Assembly: GCF_903815225.1 (NCBI RefSeq)
Contig: NZ_LR813084.1
Location: 248,001 to 312,000 of the forward strand
DNA: 64,000 nt
Direction: 5' to 3'
Source of the DNA: Delftia tsuruhatensis
GTDB lineage: Bacteria; Pseudomonadota; Gammaproteobacteria; Burkholderiales; Burkholderiaceae_C
Of the stretch, positions 17,134 through 28,668 are shown piece by piece. The translations under genes and the position numbers were made by a program. Below the pieces are notes generated by a model, which had not been told where the DNA came from, did no database searches, and saw only the letters and a list, made by a program, of their open reading frames with translations. Within the stretch, counting starts at the first letter, position 1. Every line of letters begins with the position of its first letter.

Positions 17134-18321
17134 ATGCAAGCCCTCAAAGCCTGGATACAGCGCTACCAGCTCGCCAGCCTGGTGCTGCTCACCGTCCTGC
17201 TGGCGGTGGTGCTGCCCCTGGCGCTGGACATCTTCCGCCTCAACCTGGTCGGCAAGTACCTGACCTATGCCTTCGTCGCCATCGGCCTGGTCATGGTCTG
17301 GGGCTATGGCGGCGTGCTCAGCCTGGGCCAGGGCGTGTTCTTCGGCCTGGGCGGCTACGCCATGGCCATGTTCCTCAAGCTGGAGGCGTCCGACCCCGTC
17401 AGCACCAAGATCCAGTCCACGCCGGGCATTCCCGACTTCATGGACTGGAACCAGCTGACCGAACTGCCCTCGTTCTGGATCCCGTTCAAGAGCCTGCCGT
17501 TCTCGCTGGCGGCCGTCATCGTCGTGCCCACGCTGCTGGCCTGGGTGGTCAGCTACGCCATGTTCAAGCGCCGCGTGGGCGGGGTGTACTTCGCCATCAT
17601 CACGCAGGCCGTGGCGCTGATCCTCACCGTGCTCATCATCGGCCAGCAGGGCTATACGGGCGGCGTCAACGGCATGACCGACCTCAAGACCCTGTGGGGC
17701 TGGGACACGCGCACCGACAGCGCCAAGTACGTCCTCTACTACGTCTGCGTGGCCCTGCTGGTGGGAGCCATCCTGCTGTGCCGCTGGATCCAGAAGGGCA
17801 AGGTAGGCACCCTGCTGCTGGCCATGCGCGACAAGGAAGACCGCGTGCGCTTTTCGGGCTACGACGTGGCCAACTTCAAGGTCTTCGTGTTCTGCCTGGC
17901 GGCCGCGCTGTCGGGTATCGGCGGTGCGCTGTTCACGCTGCAGGTGGGCTTCATGTCGCCCAGCTTCGTGGGCATCGTGCCCTCCATCGAGATGGTCATC
18001 TACGCCGCCGTGGGCGGGCGCATGAGCCTGGTGGGCGCCGTCTACGGCACGCTGCTGGTCAACGCCGGCAAGACCTACTTCTCGGAGAGCTTCCCCGACC
18101 TGTGGCTGTTCCTCATGGCGGGCCTGTTCATCGGCGTGACCATGGCCTTCCCCATGGGCCTGGCCGGGCTGTGGGAAAGCCGCATCGTTCCCTGGTGGAA
18201 CGGCCGCCGCAAGGGCGGTGCGCCGAAGGTGGCCGCGCCCGCCGCAGTGCCCGCATCCCTGCCCGCAGCAGCCAAGCCCGCGTCCGCCCGGACCGAAGGC
18301 ATGGGCCGCCAGGGCGCCTGA
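17134..18321 (+). CDS. urtC: Urea/amide ABC transporter permease (LivM/UrtC type)
   Basis: A 395-residue second permease with about ten hydrophobic segments and the family signature WGYGGVLSLGQGVFFGLGGYAMAM (written here in two overlapping parts as WGYGGVLSLGQG and FFGLGGYAMAM). VSYAMFKRRVGGVYFAIITQ and the cytoplasmic coupling region VGTLLLAMRDKEDRVRFSGY are also present. A low-complexity Ala/Pro tail (about 360-395) is not conserved in the family. It lies 46 bp after urtB and 20 bp before the first ATPase gene, clearly one operon. Confidence 0.9.
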   Translation: MQALKAWIQRYQLASLVLLTVLLAVVLPLALDIFRLNLVGKYLTYAFVAIGLVMVWGYGGVLSLGQGVFFGLGGYAMAMFLKLEASDPVSTKIQSTPGIPDFMDWNQLTELPSFWIPFKSLPFSLAAVIVVPTLLAWVVSYAMFKRRVGGVYFAIITQAVALILTVLIIGQQGYTGGVNGMTDLKTLWGWDTRTDSAKYVLYYVCVALLVGAILLCRWIQKGKVGTLLLAMRDKEDRVRFSGYDVANFKVFVFCLAAALSGIGGALFTLQVGFMSPSFVGIVPSIEMVIYAAVGGRMSLVGAVYGTLLVNAGKTYFSESFPDLWLFLMAGLFIGVTMAFPMGLAGLWESRIVPWWNGRRKGGAPKVAAPAAVPASLPAAAKPASARTEGMGRQGA

Positions 18322-18341
18322 ACCCCACGCCGGAGCACACC

Positions 18342-19085
18342 ATGAGCAATACCGACTTCACGCTGGCCGTGGAAGACCTGACGGTCTCCTTCGACGGCTT
18401 CAAGGCCATCGACGCGCTGAACCTGTACATCGACCGCGACGAGCTGCGCGTCATCATCGGCCCCAACGGCGCGGGCAAGACCACGCTGCTGGACCTGATC
18501 TGCGGCAAGACGCGCGCCACCGCCGGCAGCATCAAATTCAAGAACGAGGAGCTGACGCGCATGGCCGAGTACCAGCGCGTGCGCCTGGGAATAGGGCGCA
18601 AGTTCCAGACACCGTCCATCTACGAGAACCTGTCCGTCTTCCAGAACCTGGAGGTGTCCTACCCCGAGGGCCGCTCCGTGCTCGGCGCCCTGGCCTTCAA
18701 GTGCACCGATGCCGTGCGCGAGCGCGTGCAGGCCGTGGCCGCCGACATCGGCCTGGGCGACCGGCTGGACACCGAGGCCGGCCTGCTCAGCCATGGCCAG
18801 AAGCAGTGGCTGGAGATCGGCATGCTGCTCATGCAGGAGCCCGAGCTGCTGATGCTGGACGAGCCCATCGCCGGCATGAGCGCCCGCGAGCGCGAACTGA
18901 CGGCCGAGCTGCTGCAGCGCATCTGCAAGAACCGCTCCGTCATCGTCATCGAGCACGACATGGAGTTCGTGGCGCGCATCGCCCACAAGGTCACCGTCAT
19001 GCACCAGGGAAAGATCCTCGCCGAGGGCCCCATGGACAAGGTGCAGGCCGATCCCAAGGTCATCGACGTCTACCTCGGCCACTGA
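18342..19085 (+). CDS. urtD: Urea/amide ABC transporter ATP-binding protein (UrtD type)
   Basis: A 247-residue ATPase. Walker A is GPNGAGKTT at 40-48. The Q-loop region is GIGRKFQTPSIYENLSVFQN, where the FQTPSI-ENL motif is typical of UrtD/LivG. The ABC signature is variant, LSHGQKQWLEIG (Gly to His at the second signature position), as is common in UrtD. Walker B is LLMLDEPIAG, and the H-loop is in VIVIEHDMEFV. It energises import through UrtBC together with UrtE. Confidence 0.9.
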   Translation: MSNTDFTLAVEDLTVSFDGFKAIDALNLYIDRDELRVIIGPNGAGKTTLLDLICGKTRATAGSIKFKNEELTRMAEYQRVRLGIGRKFQTPSIYENLSVFQNLEVSYPEGRSVLGALAFKCTDAVRERVQAVAADIGLGDRLDTEAGLLSHGQKQWLEIGMLLMQEPELLMLDEPIAGMSARERELTAELLQRICKNRSVIVIEHDMEFVARIAHKVTVMHQGKILAEGPMDKVQADPKVIDVYLGH

Positions 19086-19105
19086 GGCACGCACAAGGAG
19101 CTCAC

Positions 19106-19795
19106 ATGCTGCAAGTCAAGGATCTGTACGTGGCCTATGGCCAGAGCGAGGCGCTGCACGGCATCAGCTTCGAGGGCCGCGAGAACGAGACCGTGGCCAT
19201 CATGGGCCGCAACGGCATGGGCAAGACCACGCTGTTCAAAAGCCTGATGGGCGTCATGCCCGCCAAGAGCGGCCAGATCACCGTGGCCGGCCAGGACGTC
19301 ACCAAGGACGAGAGCTTCCGGCGCGTGGCCAAGGGCATTGCCTACGTGCCCCAGGGCCGCATGATCTTCCCCACGCTGACCGTGGAAGAGAACATACAGA
19401 CGGGCCTGGAGAACGCGAAGACGCGCCAGGTGCCCGACGACATCTACGCCCTGTTCCCCGTGCTGTGGGACATGCGCCGGCGCAAGGGCGGCAACCTCTC
19501 GGGCGGCCAGCAGCAGCAGCTGGCCATTGCGCGCGCCCTGGTCACCGACCCCAAGGTGCTGCTGCTGGACGAGCCCACCGAAGGCATACAGCCTTCCATC
19601 ATCAAGGACATCGCCAAGGCGCTCAACGAGATCCGCAAGCTGCGCCGCATCACCATCGTGGTCAGCGAGCAGGTGCTTTCCTTCGCAATGGATGTGGCCG
19701 ACCGGCTGTTCGTCATCGAGGGCGGCCGCCTGGTCCATGAGACGGCCAGAGCAGATACCGACGAGCAGCGCATCAAGTCCTACCTCTCCGTCTGA
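19106..19795 (+). CDS. urtE: Urea/amide ABC transporter ATP-binding protein (UrtE type)
   Basis: A 229-residue ATPase of the LivF/UrtE type. Walker A is GRNGMGKTT (the MGKTT form is typical of UrtE). PQGRMIFPTLTVEENI is followed by signature LSGGQQQQLAIARAL and Walker B VLLLDEPTEGIQPSI. The start is at ATG 19106, preceded by AAGGAG, 20 bp after urtD. It is followed after 36 bp by formamidase, which favours short amides (formamide, acetamide) and urea as the imported substrates. Confidence 0.9.
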   Translation: MLQVKDLYVAYGQSEALHGISFEGRENETVAIMGRNGMGKTTLFKSLMGVMPAKSGQITVAGQDVTKDESFRRVAKGIAYVPQGRMIFPTLTVEENIQTGLENAKTRQVPDDIYALFPVLWDMRRRKGGNLSGGQQQQLAIARALVTDPKVLLLDEPTEGIQPSIIKDIAKALNEIRKLRRITIVVSEQVLSFAMDVADRLFVIEGGRLVHETARADTDEQRIKSYLSV

Positions 19796-19831
19796 TCCGT
19801 TTTTTCCCACTGCCATCGCAAGGAGCACACC

Positions 19832-21061
19832 ATGGCCGAAACCCTGATCAAGGTCGATCTCAACCAGTCCCCCTACGACAACCCGCAGGTGCACAACCGC
19901 TGGCATCCCGACATCCCCATGGCGGTCTGGGTGGAGCCGGGCGCGGAGTTCAAGCTGGAGACCTACGACTGGACCGGCGGCGCCATCAAGAACGACGACA
20001 GCGCCGAGGACGTGCGCGATGTGGACCTGTCCACCGTCCACTTCCTGTCCGGCCCCGTGGGCGTCAAGGGCGCCGAGCCCGGCGACCTGCTGGTGGTGGA
20101 CCTGCTGGACATCGGCGCGCGCGACGACAGCCTCTGGGGCTTCAACGGCTTTTTCTCCAAGCAGAACGGCGGCGGCTTCCTGGACGAGCATTTCCCGCTG
20201 GCCCAGAAGTCCATCTGGGACTTCCACGGCATGTTCACCAAGAGCCGCCACATCCCCGGCGTGAACTTCGCCGGTCTCATCCACCCGGGCCTGATCGGCT
20301 GCCTGCCCGACCCCAAGATGCTGGCCGCCTGGAACGAGCGCGAGACCGGCCTGATCGCCACCGACCCGCACCGCATCCCCGGCCTGGCCAATCCCCCCAA
20401 GGCCGACACCGCCCACATGGGCCGGATGCAGGGCGAGGCGCGCGACAAGGCCGCGGCCGAGGGCGCGCGCACCGTGCCGCCGCGCGAGCATGGCGGCAAC
20501 TGCGACATCAAGGACCTGTCGCGCGGCTCCAAGGTGTATTTCCCGGTCTACGTGGACGGCGCGGGCCTGAGCGTGGGCGACCTGCACTTCAGCCAGGGCG
20601 ACGGCGAGATCACCTTCTGCGGCGCCATCGAGATGGCCGGCTGGGTGCACATGCGCGTCAACCTCATCAAGGGCGGCATGGCCAAGTACGGCATCAAGAA
20701 CCCCATCTTCAAGCCCAGCCCCGTCACGCCCAACTACAAGGACTACCTGATCTTCGAAGGCATCTCGGTGGACGAAAAGGGCAAGCAGCACTACCTGGAC
20801 GTGACCGTGGCCTACCGCCAGGCCTGCCTGAACGCCATCGAGTACCTGAAGAAGTTCGGCTACAGCGGCGCCCAGGCCTACTCGCTGCTGGGCACGGCGC
20901 CCGTGCAGGGCCACATCAGCGGCGTGGTGGACGTGCCCAATGCCTGCGCCACGCTGTGGCTGCCCACGGAGATCTTCGACTTCGACATCAACCCCACGGC
21001 CGAGGGGCCGCAGAAGATCATCACGGGCGGCGTGGACCTGCCCATCGCCCAGGACAAGTAA
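19832..21061 (+). CDS. fmdA: Formamidase (acetamidase/formamidase family)
   Basis: A 409-residue cytosolic amidohydrolase that converts formamide to formate and ammonia. It matches FmdA of methylotrophic and betaproteobacterial amide operons over its length: HNRWHPDIPMAVWVEPG near the N-terminus, IGCLPDPKMLAAWNERE, the metal-site region PPREHGGNCDIKDLSRGS and the acid-rich YVDGAGLSVGDLHFSQGDGE. The start follows AAGGAGCACACC. Its place behind the importer makes the operon a complete uptake-and-hydrolysis unit. The released ammonia could feed the glutamate dehydrogenase seen elsewhere in the window. Confidence 0.95.
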   Translation: MAETLIKVDLNQSPYDNPQVHNRWHPDIPMAVWVEPGAEFKLETYDWTGGAIKNDDSAEDVRDVDLSTVHFLSGPVGVKGAEPGDLLVVDLLDIGARDDSLWGFNGFFSKQNGGGFLDEHFPLAQKSIWDFHGMFTKSRHIPGVNFAGLIHPGLIGCLPDPKMLAAWNERETGLIATDPHRIPGLANPPKADTAHMGRMQGEARDKAAAEGARTVPPREHGGNCDIKDLSRGSKVYFPVYVDGAGLSVGDLHFSQGDGEITFCGAIEMAGWVHMRVNLIKGGMAKYGIKNPIFKPSPVTPNYKDYLIFEGISVDEKGKQHYLDVTVAYRQACLNAIEYLKKFGYSGAQAYSLLGTAPVQGHISGVVDVPNACATLWLPTEIFDFDINPTAEGPQKIITGGVDLPIAQDK

Positions 21062-21086
21062 GCCCGTCACCCGCCAAAGGCCGCCC

Positions 21087-21446
21087 ATGCCCACCTATGA
21101 CTACCATTGCGCCGCCTGTGGCGGGTTCGACGCGCTGCGCAGCCTCGCGCAGCGCAACGAGCCCGCGCCCTGCCCCACCTGCGAGGCGGCCTCGCCCCGC
21201 GTCTTCGTCAGCGCCCCGCGCCTGGCCTGCACCAGCCCCGAGCAGCGCCGCGCCCACGACACCAACGAGCGCGCCCGGCATGAGCCCAGGCGCTCGCGCG
21301 ATGTGGCCGAGGGCAGCTACGCGCGCATGCGCCACCCTTCGGGCTGCGGCTGCTGCAGCGGCACCAGCAAGCGTGGCTCCACCGTCACGGCGCCCAACGG
21401 CGCCAAGACCTTTCCGACCAAGCGGCCGTGGATGATCAGCCACTGA
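21087..21446 (+). CDS. fmdB: FmdB-family zinc-ribbon regulatory protein
   Basis: A 119-residue protein. The N-terminal 41 residues match the FmdB/CxxC-CxxC putative regulatory zinc ribbon: Y-x-Y-H-C-A-A-C (Cys8, Cys11) and CPTC (Cys29, Cys32). The rest is a basic low-complexity linker ending in a second cysteine group, SGCGCCSG. It is 25 bp downstream of fmdA on the same strand. The family is named after the Methylophilus amide operon, where a regulatory role was proposed. The biochemical function remains uncertain. Confidence 0.88.
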   Translation: MPTYDYHCAACGGFDALRSLAQRNEPAPCPTCEAASPRVFVSAPRLACTSPEQRRAHDTNERARHEPRRSRDVAEGSYARMRHPSGCGCCSGTSKRGSTVTAPNGAKTFPTKRPWMISH

Positions 21447-21474
21447 CAGCGGCCCCTGCGCCGCACCAATGCAA

Positions 21475-21728
21475 AAAAAGGCCCCCACGCTCCCCTTGCT
21501 GCGCAAGGTCCGCTGCCCCCCATGGGGGCGTTTTTCATCTTGGGGCGGCCCGGCGATGAAAAAAGGCCCCCACGCTCCCCTTGCTGCGCAAGGTCCGCTG
21601 CCCCCCATGGGGGCGTTTTTCATCTTGGGGCGGCCCGGCGATGAAAAAAGGCCCCCACGCTCCCCTTGCTGCGCAAGGTCCGCTGCCCCCCGAGGGGGCG
21701 TTTTCATCTTGGGGCGGCCCGGCGATGA
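21475..21728. repeat. Three tandem 85-bp terminator-like repeats
   Basis: Three consecutive units with period 85, 85 and 84 bp, unit starts near 21475, 21560 and 21645. They fill the gap between the convergent fmdB and ABC-ATPase genes. Each unit has an A-tract, GGCCCCCACGCTCCCCTTGC, GCGCAAGGTCCGCTG, CCCCCATGGGGGCG, T4-5, then CATCTTGGGGCGGCCCGGCGATG. The third unit differs (CGAGGGGG instead of CATGGGGG, and one T fewer). The flanking A- and T-tracts let each unit act as a terminator in both directions. The 21447-21474 remainder holds nothing else. Confidence 0.85.
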
Positions 21729-21753
21729 AAAAAGGCCCGCGACGCGGGCCTTT
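21729..21753 (-). terminator. Terminator of the amino-acid ABC operon
   Basis: AAAAAAGGCCCGC-GAC-GCGGGCCTTT: a perfect 7-bp GC stem with a six-A tract on the left. Read leftward this gives a stem followed by a U-run, just after the ATPase stop at 21774. The short T3 on the other side also makes it weakly bidirectional. Confidence 0.7.
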
Positions 21754-21773
21754 GTCCTGTCTGGCCGTCCCGC

Positions 21774-22506
<733 letters not shown>

Positions 22507-22520
<14 letters not shown>

Positions 22521-23160
22521 AGAGCTTTTTCTCCAGGTGGGAAGCGTAGAGGGACAGGGGCCAGCACAGCAGGAAGTAGCCTGCGGCGACCAGGCCGTAG
22601 ATGAGGAAGGGCTGGAAAGTGGCGTTGGCCAGCATGGAGCCGAGCTTGGTCAGTTCGCTGAAGCCGATGATCGATGCCACGGCCGTGCCCTTGATGATCT
22701 GCACCGAAAAGCCCACGGTGGGCGCTATCGACAGGCGCAGCGCCTGCGGCAGCACCACGTGGCGCATCTGCTGCAGGTAGCCCATGGCCAGGCTGGAGGA
22801 TGCCTCCCACTGGCCGCGCGGGATCGCCTCCACGCAGCCGCGCCAGACCTCGGCCAGGTAGGCGCTGGTGTACAGCGTCAGGCCGATGGCGGCGGCGGTC
22901 CAGGGCGAGATGTCCAGTCCGGCCATGGAGGCGCCGAAGAAGACGATGAACATCTGCATCAGCAGCGGCGTGTTCTGGAAGGCCTGGATATAGGCCCGTG
23001 CCAGGCGGCGCAGGTTCAGGCTGCGGCCCACGCGGGCGAACAGCACCAGCAGGCCGGCGGCGCCGCCCAGCACGAAGGCCAGCAGTGACAGCGCCAGCGT
23101 GGCCAGCAGGCCCTCGGCCAGCTTGGCCAGGATGGGCCACAGGGGAATGTCGGCGATCAT
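22507..23160 (-). CDS. Amino acid ABC transporter permease (HisM/GlnP type)
   Basis: A 217-residue membrane protein with about five helices. The family motif AYIQAFQNTPLLMQMFIVFF matches the conserved E/Q-x-x-R/Q-N/G-T-P-L-L region. The EAA-loop is EAIPRGQWEASSSLAMGY, which contacts the ATPase. ATG 23160 overlaps the previous permease's stop by 4 bp, indicating coupled translation and a heterodimeric channel. Confidence 0.9.
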
Positions 23161-23876
23161 GCGGCACCTCCGGCGGTGGCGGGCAGGGACGTGGCCAGCG
23201 GCACAGGCGGCGTGCGGCGCGCCACCACGAAGCGCCGGCCGATCCAGGCCAGCAGCTGGCGCAGCGCCAGTGCCAGCGCGAAGTACAGCGCCGTCACCAC
23301 CAGGTAGGTTTCGAAGGCGCGGAAGTTGCGCGACTGGATGAAGTTGGCGGCGAAGGTCAGATCCTGGGCCGCGATCTGCGAGACCACCGAGGTGCCCAGC
23401 ATCACGATCACGATCTGGCTGCTCAGCGAGGGCCAGACCCTTTGCAGCGCGGGCCGCAGCACCACATGCCGCAAGGCAGCCCAGCGGCCCATGCCCAGCG
23501 CGCTGGCGGCCTCGAGCTGGCCGCGCGGCGTCTCCTGGATGCCGGCGCGCACGATCTCGGTGAGGTAGGCGCCCAGGTTGACCACCGTGGTCAGCAGGCA
23601 GGCCTGCCATTCGTTGATCTGCACGCCCAGCGACGGCAGGCCGAAGAACACGAACATCAGCTGCACCAGGAAGGGGGTGTTGCGTATCGCCTCCACGTAT
23701 ACCTTGAACAGCCAGTGCAGCGGCGCGATGCGCCAGGCACGGATGGCGCCGCCGGCCACGCCGATGGCGCCGCCCAGCACGGCGCCCGCCGCCGTCAGGG
23801 CGAGCGTGAAGCCCGCGCCCTGCGCCAGCATGCCGCCGTAGTCGAACACGGCGCCGAAGTCGAATTGATAGGCCAT
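23157..23876 (-). CDS. Amino acid ABC transporter permease (HisQ/GlnP type)
   Basis: A 239-residue permease with the family segments VYVEAIRNTPFLVQLMFVFF and EAA-loop AGIQETPRGQLEAASALGM. ATG 23876 (MAYQFDFG) is preferred, since the longer frame starts with TTG. It forms the transmembrane pair with the next gene product. The C-terminal Pro/Ala tail is non-conserved. Confidence 0.9.
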   Translation of the reverse strand: MAYQFDFGAVFDYGGMLAQGAGFTLALTAAGAVLGGAIGVAGGAIRAWRIAPLHWLFKVYVEAIRNTPFLVQLMFVFFGLPSLGVQINEWQACLLTTVVNLGAYLTEIVRAGIQETPRGQLEAASALGMGRWAALRHVVLRPALQRVWPSLSSQIVIVMLGTSVVSQIAAQDLTFAANFIQSRNFRAFETYLVVTALYFALALALRQLLAWIGRRFVVARRTPPVPLATSLPATAGGAA

Positions 23877-23922
23877 GGAGGAATTTCCGGGCAAAAGAGG
23901 TCGGGTGCGGCGGGCGGGGCGA

Positions 23923-24729
23923 TCAGAGGGTGGCGGGCAGGGGCATCTTCATCCAGCGCTGGGACAGGGCGCTCAGGCGGCCATCGGCCTTGAGCCGGGT
24001 GATGATGCCGTCCACCTTGTGCAGCAGCGCCTCCTCGCCCTTGGCGACGCCGATGTAGCAGGGCGTGTCCTCGACCGCGAACTTCATGTCCAGCTGGCGC
24101 AGCCGGGTGCGTTCGTTGACGGCATTGGCCACGATGTTGCCCAGCGTCACCAGCTGCACCTGGCCCGTCAGATAGCTTTGCGCGGTGGCGTTGTTGTCCT
24201 CATAGCGCTTGATGGTGGCCGAGGCCGGTGCCACCTTCGTCAGGGCCAGGTCCTCCGTGGAGCCGCGCGTCACGCCCACGGTCTTGCCGGCCAGGTCCGC
24301 GGGCGACTTGATGCTCACGTCCTTGGGTCCGTAGACGCTCTTGGGAAACGGCGCATAGGCCTGGGTGAAGTCGATCACCTTGGCGCGCTCGGCGTTCTTG
24401 CCCAGGCTGGAGATGACGATGTCGGCCTTGCCCGTGGTCAGGAAGGGAATGCGGTTGGTACTGGTCACGGGCACCAGTTCCACCTTCACGCCCAGTTCCT
24501 GGGCGACCAGGGAGGCCATGTCGATGTCGTAGCCCTGCAGCTTCAGGTCGGTGCCCAGCGCACCGAACGGCGGGAAATCCTGCGGGATCGCCACGCGCAG
24601 CACACCGGCCTTCTGGATGTTGGCCAGCATGTCGGCATGGGCGGCGGTGCCCAGTGCGGCGGTGGCCAGTGCGGCGGCCGCCATGGCGGTGCGGATGAAG
24701 GCGCGGCGGGCGGGAGAAGAGGAAGTCAT
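23923..24729 (-). CDS. Amino acid ABC transporter substrate-binding protein
   Basis: A 268-residue periplasmic receptor of solute-binding family 3. The signal peptide (RRAFIRTAMAAAALATAALG) is followed by GVLRVAIPQDFPPFGALGTD and LKLQGYDIDMASLVAQELGV. The ligand-binding segment is TSTNRIPFLTTGKADIVISS and the hinge DFTQAYAPFPKSV. These are the standard polar amino acid binding features. Its ATG overlaps the stop of the gntR gene upstream (ATGA at 24726-24729). Ligand not determined. Confidence 0.9.
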   Translation of the reverse strand: MTSSSPARRAFIRTAMAAAALATAALGTAAHADMLANIQKAGVLRVAIPQDFPPFGALGTDLKLQGYDIDMASLVAQELGVKVELVPVTSTNRIPFLTTGKADIVISSLGKNAERAKVIDFTQAYAPFPKSVYGPKDVSIKSPADLAGKTVGVTRGSTEDLALTKVAPASATIKRYEDNNATAQSYLTGQVQLVTLGNIVANAVNERTRLRQLDMKFAVEDTPCYIGVAKGEEALLHKVDGIITRLKADGRLSALSQRWMKMPLPATL

Positions 24730-25472
24730 GCGAAAGCTCCTTCGGGAGGGGGGGTGAGACGAAAGGAAACGGAGGTGGCGGGCGCCGGCGCATCGAGGAC
24801 GACGCCGCTGCGCCGGGCGGCCGAAAGCAGGTGGGCGCGCATGGCGTCGGCCGCGGCCTGCGCATCGCCGTCGCAGACGGCCCTGGCGATGGCTCCATGC
24901 TCCAGCGCGGGCTGGTCGTCGGCGCCGGACCAGGCGAACGGCAGGCGCAGGCTGTGGCCGATGGCGTGCTCCAGCTGGCGCGCCATGGCCACCAGGCCCG
25001 GATTGCCCGACAGCCGGGCCAGCAGCAGGTGAAATTGCAGGTCGGCCTCGGCGGCGGCCAGCAGGTCCTTGCGGGCCAGGGCATGCGCCAGCTGGTCCTG
25101 GGTCCATTGCAGCTGGCGCCGGCCGCCGTCATCGGCGCGTGCGGCGGCCAGCGCGGTCCAGCCGGGCTCCAGCACCAGGCGCAGCTCGATCAGCTGGCGT
25201 GGGGACAGCTGGCCCAGCGCGGGCGTGGCATAGGCGCGGTGCATGCGCGCGCTGCCGCTGTGCGGGCCGTTGACGCGCACGCCCCTGCCCGGCTGGATCT
25301 CCACCAGGCCCAGGGTCTCCAGCATGGACAGCGCCTCGCGCAGTGAAGCCCGGCTGATGCCCAGCTGCTGCGCCAGCTCGCGCTGCGGCGGCAACTGGCT
25401 TCCGCTGGCGTAGTGGCCGCTCAGGATGTGCTGCTGCAGCGTCTGGGCTATCGATGTCGGAATGCTTTGCAT
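24726..25472 (-). CDS. GntR/FadR-family (FCD) regulator of the amino acid ABC operon
   Basis: A 248-residue regulator. The N-terminal winged HTH is at about 4-70 (GSQLPPQRELAQQLGISRAS with LREALSMLETLGLVEIQPGRG). A C-terminal all-helical FCD ligand domain begins with QLIELRLVLEPGWTALAAAR and includes DLQFHLLLARLSGNPGL. It starts at ATG 25472 (MQSIPTSIAQ), while the open frame extends further without conservation. It is the first gene of the operon, so operator binding just upstream would give autoregulation along with control of the importer. Confidence 0.85.
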   Translation of the reverse strand: MQSIPTSIAQTLQQHILSGHYASGSQLPPQRELAQQLGISRASLREALSMLETLGLVEIQPGRGVRVNGPHSGSARMHRAYATPALGQLSPRQLIELRLVLEPGWTALAAARADDGGRRQLQWTQDQLAHALARKDLLAAAEADLQFHLLLARLSGNPGLVAMARQLEHAIGHSLRLPFAWSGADDQPALEHGAIARAVCDGDAQAAADAMRAHLLSAARRSGVVLDAPAPATSVSFRLTPPPEGAFA

Positions 25473-25501
25473 TGGGGGCGGCGCGTTTCGAAGGTTTTGG
25501 C

Positions 25502-25516
25502 CTGACTGGTCAGACC
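25502..25516. promoter_or_regulatory. Candidate FCD-GntR operator upstream of gntR-ABC operon
   Basis: CTGACTGGTCAG (perfect 5-bp arms) overlaps TGGTCAGACC, which approximates the FadR-type T-n-G-T-n-n-n-A-C-n-A core. It lies 30-44 bp upstream of the gntR start at 25472. Assigning it to that regulator is inference. Confidence 0.45.
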
Positions 25517-25736
25517 GCATGCCAGACCCTCTAGCGAATTGCGTGCCAGATTCAAGAAAAGGAGCAGACCTTCCAGAGCCTGTCGTGAAATCCCTGCGCG
25601 GCACCGCAAGATTTACCCCGGTCCAGGCCTGGCGGGCGGCCGCGTTGCCGCGATTTGGTGCAGTGCCGCATGGCCTGGTGCGGCCATGCCCGCAGAACGG
25701 GCGTGCCGCCCGCGCTGCAGGCCATTGCGAGCCGCC

Positions 25737-25743
25737 TTAAAAT
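25737..25743 (+). promoter_or_regulatory. Probable -10 element for riboswitch-metH transcript
   Basis: TTAAAAT lies 14 bp upstream of the first conserved riboswitch base, so transcription would begin just before the aptamer. No convincing -35 hexamer was seen. The 25517-25736 stretch between the divergent gntR operon and this point holds no gene or other feature I can support. Confidence 0.4.
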
Positions 25744-25756
25744 GCCGGGCTTTGGT

Positions 25757-25866
25757 CCGAGGAGCGTTGCAGCGCGGCCGACGCCCATCCCGTGGATGGA
25801 TGGCGGGCCGCGTCAGGCTTGGGCCAGGCGCCGGACCGCGCCCACGATGCCAACGACGCTCACCTG
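25757..25866 (+). ncRNA. S-adenosylhomocysteine (SAH) riboswitch
   Basis: The conserved blocks of the SAH aptamer occur in order: CCGAGGAGCGTTGC at 25757-25770, CAGGCTTGGG at about 25814-25823 and AACGACGCTCACC at 25852-25864. Stem P1 pairs GAGCGTTG (25762-25769) with CGACGCTC (25854-25861) with one G-U. The 3' strand can instead pair with the metH ribosome-binding site: GCTCACCTG (25858-25866) is exactly complementary to CAGGTGAGC (25883-25891). SAH binding would favour P1 and free the site, giving the ON behaviour known for this class. High SAH would thus raise MetH and recycle homocysteine. Confidence 0.88.
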
Positions 25867-25882
25867 AACCCCTTGTGCCGCG

Positions 25883-25891
25883 CAGGTGAGC
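25883..25891 (+). promoter_or_regulatory. metH ribosome-binding site inside the riboswitch switching hairpin
   Basis: AGGTGAG ends four bases before the metH ATG (25894). CAGGTGAGC is perfectly complementary to the riboswitch 3' segment 25858-25866 across a 16-nt loop, so the site would be hidden when P1 is not formed. Confidence 0.75.
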
Positions 25892-25893
25892 CT

Positions 25894-28647
<2,754 letters not shown>

Positions 28648-28668
28648 TCGTCCAGGCCGACTGCCCTG

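Noticed and set aside
21475..21728. Possible CRISPR array
   Set aside because: The 85-bp units are directly abutting with no variable spacers and contain A/T-tract hairpins. This is a tandem terminator repeat.
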